A stretch of DNA of 64,000 nt from Saccharopolyspora endophytica (GCF_018070075.1 NZ_JAGPXE010000002.1:124001-188000); one strand, 5' to 3'; shown: positions 18,270 to 28,848, counted from the first letter of the stretch. The notes: a model not told the origin generated them from the sequence alone. Translations and numbers: made by a program.

Positions 18270-20945
18270 GTGGACGAAGTGCTGGGAGAGGAGGCCGGGC
18301 CGCAGCAGGACTACCCCCGGCAGTGGGAAGCCGACGTGGTGCTGTCCGACGGCGGCACCGTGCACCTGCGGCCGATCGTCCCGGCCGACAAGGACAAGCT
18401 GCTGGCCTTCCACGGGCGGCTCAGCGACAGGACGCGGTACTACCGGTACTTCGGCCCGTACCCGCGGATGCCGGAGCGCGACGTGCGGCGGTTCACGCAG
18501 GTCGACTACCTCAACCGGATCGCGCTGGTCGCGTTGCTCGGTGACGACATCGTCGCGGTCGGACGCTTCGACCGGCTCGGTGAGCAGAAGTCCGCCGAGG
18601 TCGCGTTCGTGGTCGAGGACGGTCACCAGGGGCGCGGGCTGGGCTCGATCCTGCTGGAGCACCTCGCGGCCGCGGCGCAGGAGCGCGGTCTGCGGCGCTT
18701 CGTGGCCGAGGTCCTGGCGGAGAACTCGAAGATGGTTCGGGTCTTCCGCGACGCCGGCTACCAGGTCAGCCGGGCCATGGAGGAGGGCGTCGTGCACCTG
18801 GAGTTCGACATCGACCCGACCGAGGAATCGGTCGCGGTGGCCCGAGCCCGGGAACAGGCCGCTGAGGCGCGCAGCGTGCACAACCTGCTGCGCCCGCGGT
18901 CGGTGGCGGTGATCGGGGCATCCACGGATCACCGCAAGATCGGTCACGCGGTGCTGACCAACCTGCTCACGGCGGACTTCACGGGCCCGGTCTACCCGGT
19001 CAACCCCGAGCACCGGTCGGTGCGCGGCGTGCGGGCCTACGCCTCGGTGCTCGACATCCCCGACGAGGTCGACCTGGCGGTGGTGGCGATTCCGGCTGCC
19101 AGCGTCAACGAGGTCCTCGACGACTGCCTGGCCAAGGGCGTGAAGACGCTGGTCATCGTCTCCTCCGGGTTCAGCGAGTCCGGTCCGGCGGGGCGCGAGG
19201 TCGAGCGCGAGATGGTGCGCGCCGCTCGCGTGCACGGCATGCGGGTGGTGGGCCCCAACGCGCTCGGCGTGGTCAACCCCGATCCGGAGTTCCGGCTCAA
19301 CGCCAGCCTCGCGCCGCAGCTGCCCGGACGTGGCCGCACCGGGTTCTTCTGCCAGTCCGGCGCGCTGGGCGTGGCGATCCTGGAGACCGCGACCGAGCGC
19401 GGGCTCGGGTTGTCGACCTTCGTCTCCGCGGGCAACCGCGCCGACCTGTCCGGCAACGACCTGCTGCAGTACTGGCAGACGGACCCGGCCACCGATGTCG
19501 TTCTGCTGTACCTGGAGTCGTTCGGCAACCCGCGCAAGTTCGGTCGGCTCGCGCGGCGGCTGGCCCGCAGCAAGCCGGTCGTGGTGGTCAAGTCGGGCCG
19601 CAACTCGGTGCGCGCGGGCTTGGCGGCGACCACGGTGGAGATCGACGAGACGAGCGTGCAGGCGCTGTTCGAGCAGTCCGGCGTGATCCGGGTCGAGTCG
19701 GTGGCGCAGATGTTCGACACCGCGCTGCTGCTCGCGCACCAGCCGCTGCCGCAGGGCGACCGGGTCTCGATCGTGGGCAACTCCTCGGCGCTGGGCATGA
19801 TCGCCGCCGACGTGGCGCAGGCGCAGGGACTGCAGCTGGCGCACGAGCCGGTCGACGTCGGCGCCGTGGCCGGGCCGGAGGAATTCGCCGCCGCGGTGCG
19901 CGATGCGGCTCTGCGCGACGACGTCGATGCGCTGATCACGGTGTTCGCCCCGCCGGTGGCGGTGCCCGGAACCGCGTACGCGCGGGCGCTGCGGAACGCG
20001 CTGCAGGAGGCCGACGCCGCGCGTTCGAAGCCGGTGGTGACCACGTTCCTGGCGGCCGAAGGCGTGCCGGACGAACTGGTGGTGCCGGGACCGGACGGGA
20101 CCACGGGCAAGGGATCGGTGCCGTCGTACCCGAGCCCGGAGCGCTCGGTGCTCGCGCTGGCTCGCGTCACCCGCTACGCGAAGTGGCGTGCGGCGCCTAA
20201 GGGGCACTTCGTGCGGCCGGAGGTGGAGGCCGAGCAGGCGCGTTCGCTGGTCGAGCAGTGGCTGGCCGAGGGCGTGGGGGAGCTCGGCGACGAGCGCACC
20301 GTGCGGCTGCTGGGTTGCTACGGCATCGAGGTGGTGGCCTTCCGCAAGGTCACCGACGTCGACGGCGCGGTCGCCGCGGCCGAGGAGCTGGGCTACCCGG
20401 TGGTGCTGAAGTCCACCAGCGCCAAGCTGCGCCACCGCAACGACCTGGTCGGGGTCCGGCTGGACCTGGGCAGTCCGGAGGCGGTGCGCACGGCGTACGC
20501 CGACGTGCGCCGGGTGTCGGGGATCGACGAGGTCTACGTGCAGCGGATGGCCGGGCGCGGGACCTCGTGCGTGATCGACCTCATCGACGACCCCTCGTTC
20601 GGCACGCTGGTCTCGTTCGGGCTCTCCGGCGTGGCCAGCGAGCTGCTGGGGGACAAGGCGTACCGCGCGCTGCCGTTGACCGACGTCGACGTCGCCACTC
20701 TGGTGCGCGCTCCTCGGGCCGCGCCGCTGCTGGTCGGGTACCGGGGCGTGGAGCCGGCCGACCTGTCCGCGCTGGAGGACCTGGTGCTGCGGGTGGCGAC
20801 CTTGGCCGAGGACCTGCCCGAGGTGCGGCAGCTGGTGTTGCAGCCGGTCCTGGCCTCGCCGAACGGTGCTGCGGTGACCGGGGCGAGGGTGTCGCTGGGC
20901 GAGTCCGTGGCGGTTCCGGACACCGGGCCGCGAAGACTGCGATAG
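18270..20945 (+). CDS. GNAT acetyltransferase fused to ADP-forming acyl-CoA synthetase-like domains (Pat-type)
   Basis: 891 residues. The N-terminal GNAT domain (about 20-180) has the acetyl-CoA loop VVEDGHQGRGLGSILLEHL. It is followed by a CoA-binding Rossmann domain (about 190-320, SVAVIGASTDHRKIGHAVL), a ligase-CoA/succinyl-CoA-synthetase-like region (about 320-640, FFCQSGALGVAILE) and an ATP-grasp domain (about 660-890, LGYPVVLKSTSAKLRHR). This domain set in GNAT-first order is found in actinobacterial protein acetyltransferases related to Pat. The acyl-CoA synthetase part is usually regulatory rather than catalytic. It forms a two-gene operon with acuC, so the pair probably sets reversible lysine acetylation. 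Confidence 0.88.
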   Translation: MDEVLGEEAGPQQDYPRQWEADVVLSDGGTVHLRPIVPADKDKLLAFHGRLSDRTRYYRYFGPYPRMPERDVRRFTQVDYLNRIALVALLGDDIVAVGRFDRLGEQKSAEVAFVVEDGHQGRGLGSILLEHLAAAAQERGLRRFVAEVLAENSKMVRVFRDAGYQVSRAMEEGVVHLEFDIDPTEESVAVARAREQAAEARSVHNLLRPRSVAVIGASTDHRKIGHAVLTNLLTADFTGPVYPVNPEHRSVRGVRAYASVLDIPDEVDLAVVAIPAASVNEVLDDCLAKGVKTLVIVSSGFSESGPAGREVEREMVRAARVHGMRVVGPNALGVVNPDPEFRLNASLAPQLPGRGRTGFFCQSGALGVAILETATERGLGLSTFVSAGNRADLSGNDLLQYWQTDPATDVVLLYLESFGNPRKFGRLARRLARSKPVVVVKSGRNSVRAGLAATTVEIDETSVQALFEQSGVIRVESVAQMFDTALLLAHQPLPQGDRVSIVGNSSALGMIAADVAQAQGLQLAHEPVDVGAVAGPEEFAAAVRDAALRDDVDALITVFAPPVAVPGTAYARALRNALQEADAARSKPVVTTFLAAEGVPDELVVPGPDGTTGKGSVPSYPSPERSVLALARVTRYAKWRAAPKGHFVRPEVEAEQARSLVEQWLAEGVGELGDERTVRLLGCYGIEVVAFRKVTDVDGAVAAAEELGYPVVLKSTSAKLRHRNDLVGVRLDLGSPEAVRTAYADVRRVSGIDEVYVQRMAGRGTSCVIDLIDDPSFGTLVSFGLSGVASELLGDKAYRALPLTDVDVATLVRAPRAAPLLVGYRGVEPADLSALEDLVLRVATLAEDLPEVRQLVLQPVLASPNGAAVTGARVSLGESVAVPDTGPRRLR

Positions 20946-20954
20946 GGGACACAG

Positions 20955-20974
20955 ACGGAACGTACTAGTTCCGT
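20955..20974. promoter_or_regulatory. palindromic operator candidate
   Basis: ACGGAAC-GTACTA-GTTCCGT is a perfect 7-bp inverted repeat with a six-base spacer. It abuts the -10-like TAATCT at 20975, so a bound protein would block the promoter of the following hydrolase gene. Confidence 0.6.
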
Positions 20975-20980
20975 TAATCT
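20975..20980 (+). promoter_or_regulatory. -10-like element of the alpha/beta hydrolase gene
   Basis: TAATCT lies six bases before the GTG at 20987 and six bases do not include any Shine-Dalgarno. This is consistent with a leaderless transcript. Confidence 0.5.
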
Positions 20981-20986
20981 GTGCGC

Positions 20987-21868
20987 GTGGATGAGGTCAC
21001 GACCCGGAAGATCGACGCGCCCGCCCCCGTGCTCGGCGTGGTCCCCGCGGGCCAGTACCGGATCAAGGTGCGCGCGTTGCAGCAGGACGACCCGAGCGCG
21101 CCGGTCGCCGTGCTGGCACCGGCCATGGGCGTGCCCGCCGGCTACTACCGGCGGTTCGTCGCCGAGCTGCACCGGCTCGGCATGACCGTGGTGTCGTACG
21201 ACGTGCGCGGGCAGGGCGAGAACAAGCCCCGAGCCCAGCGCGGAGTCCACTTCGGCTACCAGGACTTCGTCAACGACCTCGACGCCGTGCTCGACCTGGT
21301 CGAATCGGTCTTCCCCAGGGCGCCCCGGTTCGTCCTCGGCCACAGCCTGGGCGGTCAGATCGCGTTGCTGCACACCGCCGCCAACCCCGGCCGGATCCAG
21401 GGCGCGGCGCTGATCGCCACCGGTTCGGTCTGGTACCGGGGCTACCCCGGCCTGGCCAAGTACTACTACTCGCTGCTGGGCACTCAGACGATCGCACTGG
21501 CTTCGACGCTGCTCGGGTACTGGCCCGGTTACGTTTTCGGTGGCAGGCAGGCGACCGGCCTGATGCGCGACTGGGCGCGCCAGGCGCGCACCGGGCGCTG
21601 GCGGCTGACCGGGTCCGACCTCGACTACGACGCCGCCCTGGCCGAGGTGACGACCCCGCTGCTCACCGTGACCGTGGACAACGACGAGCTGGCGCCGACC
21701 TCGGCCATGGACGACCTGGTCAAGCACTCCACCCGCGCAGACCGCACGTCCCGGCACTACACGGCCGACGACGCGGGCGGGCCGGTGGACCACTTCCAGT
21801 GGACGCGGAGCTCCGCGGAGATGGCGGCGTGGATCGAGGAGTGGATGAACGACGTCCTCGGGCGCTGA
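20987..21868 (+). CDS. alpha/beta hydrolase, lysophospholipase-like
   Basis: About 293 residues. The nucleophile elbow GHSLGGQIALLHTAAN is near residue 115, the oxyanion region is APAMGVPAGYYRRF, and the strand carrying VSYDVRGQGENKP precedes it. The acid is probably Asp in VTVDNDELAP, and the His is in GPVDHFQWTR near the C terminus. The substrate is unknown. The GTG at 20987 is chosen because it sits six bases downstream of a -10 element; an in-frame GTG at 20981 is the alternative. A palindromic operator overlaps its promoter, but no regulator gene is adjacent. Confidence 0.8.
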   Translation: MDEVTTRKIDAPAPVLGVVPAGQYRIKVRALQQDDPSAPVAVLAPAMGVPAGYYRRFVAELHRLGMTVVSYDVRGQGENKPRAQRGVHFGYQDFVNDLDAVLDLVESVFPRAPRFVLGHSLGGQIALLHTAANPGRIQGAALIATGSVWYRGYPGLAKYYYSLLGTQTIALASTLLGYWPGYVFGGRQATGLMRDWARQARTGRWRLTGSDLDYDAALAEVTTPLLTVTVDNDELAPTSAMDDLVKHSTRADRTSRHYTADDAGGPVDHFQWTRSSAEMAAWIEEWMNDVLGR

Positions 21869-21970
21869 TCGCGGAATCGCGCGCCGGCCGGGTGAATTGT
21901 GTGAAAGGTGTGGACTGATCCACCTCGGCCGGGACGCAACCGCTGACTCCCGAGCGTCCGTCTTAGAGGT

Positions 21971-22426
21971 ATGAGACGCCTACACACTGCAGTGGGCGCG
22001 GGGAGTCTGCTTATCGTTCTGGCAGCCTGCGCCCAACAGCCGACCAACGACGTGGGGTTCGGTGGTCAACCGCCGGTGCCTCCCGGACCGGTTCAGCCGA
22101 AACCTGAACCGGAACGGACGCCGGTGGCCGCAGAGGCCATCGATCTCTCGCTGCTGCCAAAAGGATATCCGAAGAAGGTCTGGACCCAGGACAACGGTAC
22201 CGCAGTAGTCGCCTCCGGTCAGGAGGGCGGCTGCAGCAAGGTGCGCGCCGAACTGGCGGAGCAGACCCCGGACCACGTGAAGATCATCCTGGTGGAGGAG
22301 ACTCCGGAGCCGCCGGGCATCTGCACGATGGACCTGAGGTACCCGCCGGTGGCGGTGAGTCTCGACGCACCGCTGGAAGGGCGAAAAGTGGTCCTGGAGC
22401 AGAAAGATGTGAAGGTTCCGCGCTGA
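21971..22426 (+). CDS. small lipoprotein, 151 residues
   Basis: A lipoprotein signal peptide is clear: MRRLHTAVGAGSLLIVLAAC with the lipobox LAAC at residues 17-20, so Cys20 would be lipidated. A Pro-rich linker follows (PVPPGPVQPKPEPERTP). The globular part has two cysteines (GGCSKVRAEL and GICTMDLRYPP) spaced as if to form a disulfide. No family is recognised. The product is presumably attached to the outer face of the membrane. It converges with the fumarase gene across a strong hairpin. Confidence 0.8.
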   Translation: MRRLHTAVGAGSLLIVLAACAQQPTNDVGFGGQPPVPPGPVQPKPEPERTPVAAEAIDLSLLPKGYPKKVWTQDNGTAVVASGQEGGCSKVRAELAEQTPDHVKIILVEETPEPPGICTMDLRYPPVAVSLDAPLEGRKVVLEQKDVKVPR

Positions 22427-22565
22427 TCGGGCTGTAGCGCGGCGGAAACCTGCCGCCGTCGCGCGCGCAGAACCCGGTTCGCCGCCGGAGGTGGGGCTCC
22501 ACGGTGGACCTGGTTCGGCAGTCCTGTTCTCGATGCGGGCTTTTGCAGCGGGATGACCGCAGCCG

Positions 22566-22604
22566 CTTGGGCTCACCCGCGCACCACGCGCGGGTGAGCC
22601 CAAG
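22566..22604. terminator. hairpin terminator between lipoprotein and fumarase genes
   Basis: Perfect 17-bp stem (22566-22582 with 22588-22604; CTTGGGCTCACCCGCGC and its complement) and the five-base loop ACCAC. No U-tract follows on either side. Its location between convergent genes suggests bidirectional action. Confidence 0.75.
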
Positions 22605-22674
22605 ACCGGTCGCCGATCGCCAAAACCTCAGAGCGCGTTCCTGACTCACGCACAACGAGTTCGGGAGGAGAACC

Positions 22675-24330
<1,656 letters not shown>

Positions 24331-24517
24331 GTCGCGGCTCCTTTGCGCGCGTTCGGGTTACGCGTGCACTCATGTAACCGCGCAGCGGATCACGCCGTCC
24401 ACACGGGTGGGCTATGTGTGACGGAGACCTGATGGTGCGCGCCGGGTGCGGCCTGGTCGAAATCTGCTCGGATTGACATTCTCGGGGGTGGACGGCTCCC
24501 CTCACATCGGAGGCTTC

Positions 24518-25231
24518 ATGCCGACGTCGGACGCTCTCGATGAACTGGTCAACCTCCGCGACCTCGGCGGTCAGCCCACCGGCGACGGTGTGCTGACCAG
24601 GCCCGGCGTGGTCTACCGCAGCGACGCGCCGCACCCCGGTGATCGGGATCCGGCCGAGACCGCCGCGTGGCCGCCGCGGGTGGTGGTGGACCTGCGCGAA
24701 GCGGTCGAGACGCAGGACGAGCACCCGCTGGCCACCGTCGCCCAGGTCCACCGGGTTCGGGTGTTGGAAGGGCTGGACAAGCCGGAGACCGACGGTTCCG
24801 TGCACGAGCTGACCCTGCTCTACGAGGGGATGCTGCAGGGCGCTCCGAAGAAGCTCGTCGAGGTGTTCCGGCAGGTCCTGGAGGCCGACGGCCCGGCGCT
24901 GGTGCACTGCGCGGCGGGCAAGGACCGGACCGGTGTGGTCTCGGCGATGCTGCTGGGCGCGGCGGGAGTGCGGCAGGACGCGATCATCGCCGACTACGTG
25001 CGCACCGACAAGAACATGTTCCGCGTGCTGCAGCGCCTCAACGAGGCGCCGGAACTGCCGCCCGGCGTGGACGAGGAGATGGTCGCCGAGTTCTTGGCGA
25101 CCCCGACTCAGGCCATCGAGCGAGTGCTGGAGATCTTCGACGACCACCGGGGCGCCGCGGGCTGGTTGAGCACCCACGGGGTCACCGACGACGAGCTGGA
25201 TCGCTGGCAGGAGAAGTTCCTGCAGAAGTAG
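24518..25231 (+). CDS. tyrosine/phosphoinositide phosphatase, PtpB-like
   Basis: 237 residues. The P-loop is HCAAGKDRTGVVSA with nucleophile Cys131. The Lys-Asp pair inside the loop is the hallmark of the MptpB/atypical lipid-and-protein phosphatase group. The N terminus has NLRDLGG and GVVYRSDAPH typical of this family, and the C-terminal helices include DYVRTDKNMFRVL. The ATG at 24518 is chosen because CGGAGG lies five bases upstream; GTG 24488 is in frame but lacks such a site. Physiological substrate is unknown. Confidence 0.85.
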   Translation: MPTSDALDELVNLRDLGGQPTGDGVLTRPGVVYRSDAPHPGDRDPAETAAWPPRVVVDLREAVETQDEHPLATVAQVHRVRVLEGLDKPETDGSVHELTLLYEGMLQGAPKKLVEVFRQVLEADGPALVHCAAGKDRTGVVSAMLLGAAGVRQDAIIADYVRTDKNMFRVLQRLNEAPELPPGVDEEMVAEFLATPTQAIERVLEIFDDHRGAAGWLSTHGVTDDELDRWQEKFLQK

Positions 25232-25439
25232 GTGAGGAGGCCGGACCCGCCTGTTCGACGAGCCCGCCCTCCTCCAGCAAGCGGTGGAGGACCCCACCGC
25301 TCAAGCAACGGGAAGAAGATCTTCGCGTTTTCTCCGCGTCCGGTCAACGAGCCGATCGGGTGCAAAGTGATGCCGGGTCGGCCCGAACCGGGCACGACCT
25401 CGCGCCGATCGCCTCAACCGTCGCAGAGGTCACAGGAGA

Positions 25440-25478
25440 AGGCGGAGCGCCCCCCGGGTGGGGAGGGGCGCTCCGCCT
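25440..25478 (-). terminator. hairpin terminator after sigB
   Basis: A 14-bp stem (25440-25453 with 25465-25478; AGGCGGAGCGCCCC and complement) around an 11-base loop lies immediately downstream of the sigB stop codon on the minus strand. Confidence 0.75.
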
Positions 25479-25481
25479 GGT

Positions 25482-26453
25482 TCAGCTGGCGTAGGCGCGG
25501 AGCCGGTCGGCGCGGTCGCCCTGGCGGAGCTTGGACATGACCTCGCGCTCGATCTGGCGGACCCGCTCGCGGGACAGCCCGAACGCCTTGCCGATCTGGT
25601 CCAGGGTGCGCGGCTGGCCGTCTTCGAGGCCGTAACGCATCCGGATGACCGCCTGCTCGCGCTCCTCCAGCGTGGACAGCACCCTGCGCAGGTCGTCCTG
25701 CAGGAAGCCCGAGATCACCGCGTTCTCGGCGTCGGCGGACTCGGCGTCCTCGATGAAGTCACCGAGCGGCGCGTCCTCCTCGGCGCCCACCGGCATGTCC
25801 AGGCTCACCGGGTCACGCGAGTGGTCCATCAGGTCGAGGATCTTCTCGACCGGGATGCCGGCCTCTTCCGAGAGCTCGTCGTCGGTGGCCTCGCGGCCCA
25901 GCTTCTGGTGCAGGTCGCGCTTGATCCGGGCCAGCTTGTTGACCTGCTCGACCAGGTGGACGGGCAGCCGGATGGTGCGGCTCTGGTCGGCCATGCCCCG
26001 GGTGATGGCCTGGCGGATCCACCAGGTCGCGTAGGTCGAGAACTTGAAGCCCTTGGTGTAGTCGAACTTCTCCACCGCGCGGATCAGGCCCAGGTTGCCC
26101 TCCTGGATGAGGTCCAGCAGGGGCATGCCGCGTCCGGTGTAGCGCTTGGCGAGGCTGACGACCAGACGGAGGTTGGCCTCCATCAGGTGGTTCTTCGCGC
26201 GCCGACCATCCCGCACGACGGCATTGAGGTCCGAACGCCGCTCGGGGGAGAGGTTCTTGCCGGTCTCCAGCAAGTGCTTGGCGAAAACTCCGGCCTCGAT
26301 CCGCTTGGCGAGGTCGACCTCTTCCTGTGCGGTGAGCAGCGCGGTGCGCCCGATGCCGTTGAGGTAGACGCGCACCAGGTCGGCCGATGGTCCCTGGGTG
26401 TCCAGTTCTTCGGCGACGGCGACGTCTGGCTTGGTGGTCTGCGGGACGGTCAT
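25482..26453 (-). CDS. sigB: principal-like RNA polymerase sigma factor SigB
   Basis: 323 residues, the same length as mycobacterial SigB. Region 1.2 is [16 protein letters not shown], region 2 contains [39 protein letters not shown] split over helices with the -10-recognition [11 protein letters not shown], region 3 follows, and region 4 holds the -35 HTH ([20 protein letters not shown]). It lacks the long N-terminal extension of SigA. The ATG has a perfect GGGAGGGAG leader. An ECF-type promoter candidate lies 230 bp upstream, consistent with sigB being controlled by a stress sigma factor as in M. tuberculosis. Confidence 0.95.
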   Translation of the reverse strand: MTVPQTTKPDVAVAEELDTQGPSADLVRVYLNGIGRTALLTAQEEVDLAKRIEAGVFAKHLLETGKNLSPERRSDLNAVVRDGRRAKNHLMEANLRLVVSLAKRYTGRGMPLLDLIQEGNLGLIRAVEKFDYTKGFKFSTYATWWIRQAITRGMADQSRTIRLPVHLVEQVNKLARIKRDLHQKLGREATDDELSEEAGIPVEKILDLMDHSRDPVSLDMPVGAEEDAPLGDFIEDAESADAENAVISGFLQDDLRRVLSTLEEREQAVIRMRYGLEDGQPRTLDQIGKAFGLSRERVRQIEREVMSKLRQGDRADRLRAYAS

Positions 26454-26789
26454 GAGCTCCCTCCCTGACGGGCTGGCTAGCGGGGCGCAATTCACACCGA
26501 CGCATCGGTGCGCGGTGCGGAAGACGCGTACGCTCGGTATTACCGGGGCTTCCGCGTCGACGTTCTTCTCCGGATGTCGGGTCGGTGCCAGGCTGTCGGT
26601 TCCGCCGGATGTCCGGTCGGGAACTTCCAGGGTTCGGTCACCGCTGTCGGCATGGCCGTCGAAGCTTCGTTACCTGGAAAACGACGGGCGCGACGAATTC
26701 GTTCCCGATGTTCTCGATTCGAAGACGTCGCGGCCGTCACATCCGTTGCGCCCCCAAGCCTGAGGGTTTCCTGAGAGCTCTCGTTACAT
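26454..26789. other. sigB upstream region (336 bp, no gene)
   Basis: Non-coding on both strands as judged by irregular codon use and lack of ribosome-binding sites. It holds the sigB leader and a candidate ECF-sigma promoter at 26680-26706, and is the downstream side of dtd. Confidence 0.6.
26680..26706 (-). promoter_or_regulatory. candidate ECF-sigma (SigE/SigH/SigR-type) promoter of sigB
   Basis: On the minus strand GGGAAC is followed after 18 bases by GTT (cGTTTT), matching the GGAA(C/T)-N18-GTT pattern of SigR/SigH and the related SigE pattern. It lies about 230 bp upstream of the sigB start. Confidence 0.45.
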
Positions 26790-27215
26790 TTAGACCTCAA
26801 CCAAAAGTGTGAATGGTCCGTCGTTCACGCTTTCGACCGCCATCATCGCCCCGAACACCCCCGTGGACACCCGAGCGCCCCGCTCGCGGAGCTCCGCGAC
26901 GACCTCGTCCACCAGCGGCTCCGCCTGCTCGGGGCGGGCCGCTTCGGTCCACGACGGTCGACGTCCCTTCTTGGTCGATCCGTACAGGGTGAACTGGCTG
27001 ACGACGAGCAGCGGAGCCCCGGTCGTGGCGCACGACTCCTCGTCCCGCAGGGCTCGAATCTCGTGCAGTTTCCGGGCCATTTTTACGACTTCCTCACGGC
27101 CGTCGGAATGCGTCACACCCAATAGGACCAACAGTCCGGGTTCATCGATCTTGCCGACCACTTCACCCTCGACCGTTACCGAGGCGCGAGTGACGCGCGT
27201 GGCGATTGCCCTCAT
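26790..27215 (-). CDS. dtd: D-aminoacyl-tRNA deacylase Dtd
   Basis: 141 residues, standard length. It starts MRAIATRVTRASVTVEGEVVG-like and contains the active-site SQFTLYGSTKKGRRPSW region (SQFTLYG plus GRRPSW) and the C-terminal cross-subunit GVFGAMMAVESVNDGPFT with the Gly-Pro-like loop at NDGPFT. It hydrolyses D-amino acids mischarged on tRNA. Its ATG overlaps the stop codon of the upstream methyltransferase gene, indicating coupled translation. Confidence 0.95.
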   Translation of the reverse strand: MRAIATRVTRASVTVEGEVVGKIDEPGLLVLLGVTHSDGREEVVKMARKLHEIRALRDEESCATTGAPLLVVSQFTLYGSTKKGRRPSWTEAARPEQAEPLVDEVVAELRERGARVSTGVFGAMMAVESVNDGPFTLLVEV

Positions 27216-28741
27216 TGATCAACACCTCGCCATTCGGCCGGAACGACCATTCCGTGCCGCACGAGTTCGCGCACCATCGGAATCGCAGCGGAGGTCAACT
27301 CCTCCACATCTTCGCCGTAACCCATCGCGAGCAACTCCAGCAGTTCGTCCAACGGCAGCGCACCGCGGAATCCCGCCAGCAACCGGACGCCGAGTTCGTC
27401 GATCTCGTGCTGCCAACCGGGTCCGTCGGTGCGGTGCAGGCGGTGCACGATCGGCTCCCAGCCCTCGTCTCCGGGCTGCGAGACCTGCTCCAGCACCGTG
27501 CTGTCGGCGGTGACCAGGCGAGCGGCCAGCAGGTCGTCGTCCGAGTCGTGCTCCCGCAGCCAGTCGACCCGGCGCAGCCAGGCGTCGGACTCCGGGCCCA
27601 GCGGGTCGTCGAAGGCGTGCCGCAGGTCCTCGCAGATGACCTCACCGGGACCGTCGGTGCGGCGCAGGGTGACGAAGCCGAAGCCGATGCCGATCACGTC
27701 GTTGCTCTCGAACCAGTCCAGCCACTCCGCGGCCTTGCGCATGCCCTGCTCGGAACGCAGGTCGTATCCGGCGTCGCGCAACCAGGTGCCGACGTAGAGG
27801 TCGGGGTCGGCGACGTCGCGCTGCACGAACCAGGCGTCCACCCCCGCGCTCGGCGGGAGCCAGGACGCGACGCGGTCCTCCCAGTCCTCGCCCTCGCGGT
27901 GCACCCAGGACGCCAGCAGCTGCCCGGTACCGCCCTCGTTGAGGAACGACGGCAGCTGGCGCACCACCAGCGCGCTCGCATCGTCACCGGCCAGACCGGA
28001 GTCGCGGTAGGTGAAGTCGGTGCGCGGCGGTCCGACCACGAACGGCGGGTTGCACACGACCAGGTCGAACCGGCGGCCCCGGACCGGGTCGAACCACTCG
28101 CCCTCGCCGAGCTCGGCGTCGACGTCGTTGAGCCGGAAGGTCGCCGCGGCCAGCGCCAACGCCCGCTGCGAGACGTCGGTGACGGTGATGCTGCTCGCGT
28201 GCGTGCTCGCGTGCAGCGCCTGCACGCCGCAGCCGGTGCCCAGGTCGAGCACCGAGCCGACCGGCCGCCGGGCGGTGGCGCGCACCAGGCTCAGCGAGGC
28301 GTGCCCGACGCCCAGCACGTGGTCGGGGTCGACGGGACGGCCACCGCGCAGATCGGAGTCCAGGTCCGACACGACCCACCAGGAGTGCTCGCCCTCGCCG
28401 TGGGGGCGGATGTCGAGCCCGGCGCGCAGCAGCTCGCCGTCGGCGGCGAGGATGCCGGCCGCCAGCGCGTCGTCGATGGTCAGCGAGCCCAGCGCGGCCT
28501 GCACGTCGGCGCGGGTCTCGGGTCGGCCCAGCAGGAACAGGCGGACCAGGGTGCCCAGCGGGCCGGCGCCCTCGGTGGCGCGCAGCGCGGGCATCGGCTC
28601 GCCGCGGCCGAGCGCGGCGTGCGCGGAGTGGCCGAGCAGGTCGAGGACGCCGTCGGCGTCGTAGGAGGCGGCGCGGAACGCCTCGCGAAGTCGGTCGATG
28701 CGGTCAGCGGACAGATCTGGAATCACGTCCTGAATCCTCAC
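27212..28741 (-). CDS. class I SAM-dependent methyltransferase with N-terminal extension (PrmC/RsmC-like)
   Basis: 509 residues. An N-terminal helical domain (about 1-140) is followed by a Rossmann methyltransferase core: SVLDLGTGCGVQALHAS is the SAM motif I, and VVCNPPFVVGP is the NPPF motif typical of enzymes methylating amide or exocyclic nitrogen (glutamine, guanine, adenine). The C-terminal third is an extra domain. The family is common in actinobacteria, and its substrate (rRNA, release factor or other) is not established. Translationally coupled to dtd, which hints at a translation-quality role, but this is inference. Confidence 0.8.
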   Translation of the reverse strand: MRIQDVIPDLSADRIDRLREAFRAASYDADGVLDLLGHSAHAALGRGEPMPALRATEGAGPLGTLVRLFLLGRPETRADVQAALGSLTIDDALAAGILAADGELLRAGLDIRPHGEGEHSWWVVSDLDSDLRGGRPVDPDHVLGVGHASLSLVRATARRPVGSVLDLGTGCGVQALHASTHASSITVTDVSQRALALAAATFRLNDVDAELGEGEWFDPVRGRRFDLVVCNPPFVVGPPRTDFTYRDSGLAGDDASALVVRQLPSFLNEGGTGQLLASWVHREGEDWEDRVASWLPPSAGVDAWFVQRDVADPDLYVGTWLRDAGYDLRSEQGMRKAAEWLDWFESNDVIGIGFGFVTLRRTDGPGEVICEDLRHAFDDPLGPESDAWLRRVDWLREHDSDDDLLAARLVTADSTVLEQVSQPGDEGWEPIVHRLHRTDGPGWQHEIDELGVRLLAGFRGALPLDELLELLAMGYGEDVEELTSAAIPMVRELVRHGMVVPAEWRGVDQ

Positions 28742-28848
28742 ACGCCCGCCGACCGATGCCGCCGCTCACTCGGTCGGGCGGTTCGCTGCGGCCGGAAACC
28801 GTCGGTGGTGCGACCTAGCATCGAGGCATCGCTGATGGGGGAGTCGAC

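Noticed and set aside
16056..20435. 1459-codon minus-strand open frame opposite the rhodanese/acuC/acetyltransferase genes
   Set aside because: It spans three well-supported plus-strand genes and has the composition of antisense high-GC sequence.
22427..22674. Small RNA between the lipoprotein and fumarase genes
   Set aside because: The only structure is the convergent terminator hairpin; no promoter-like element was found for an independent transcript.
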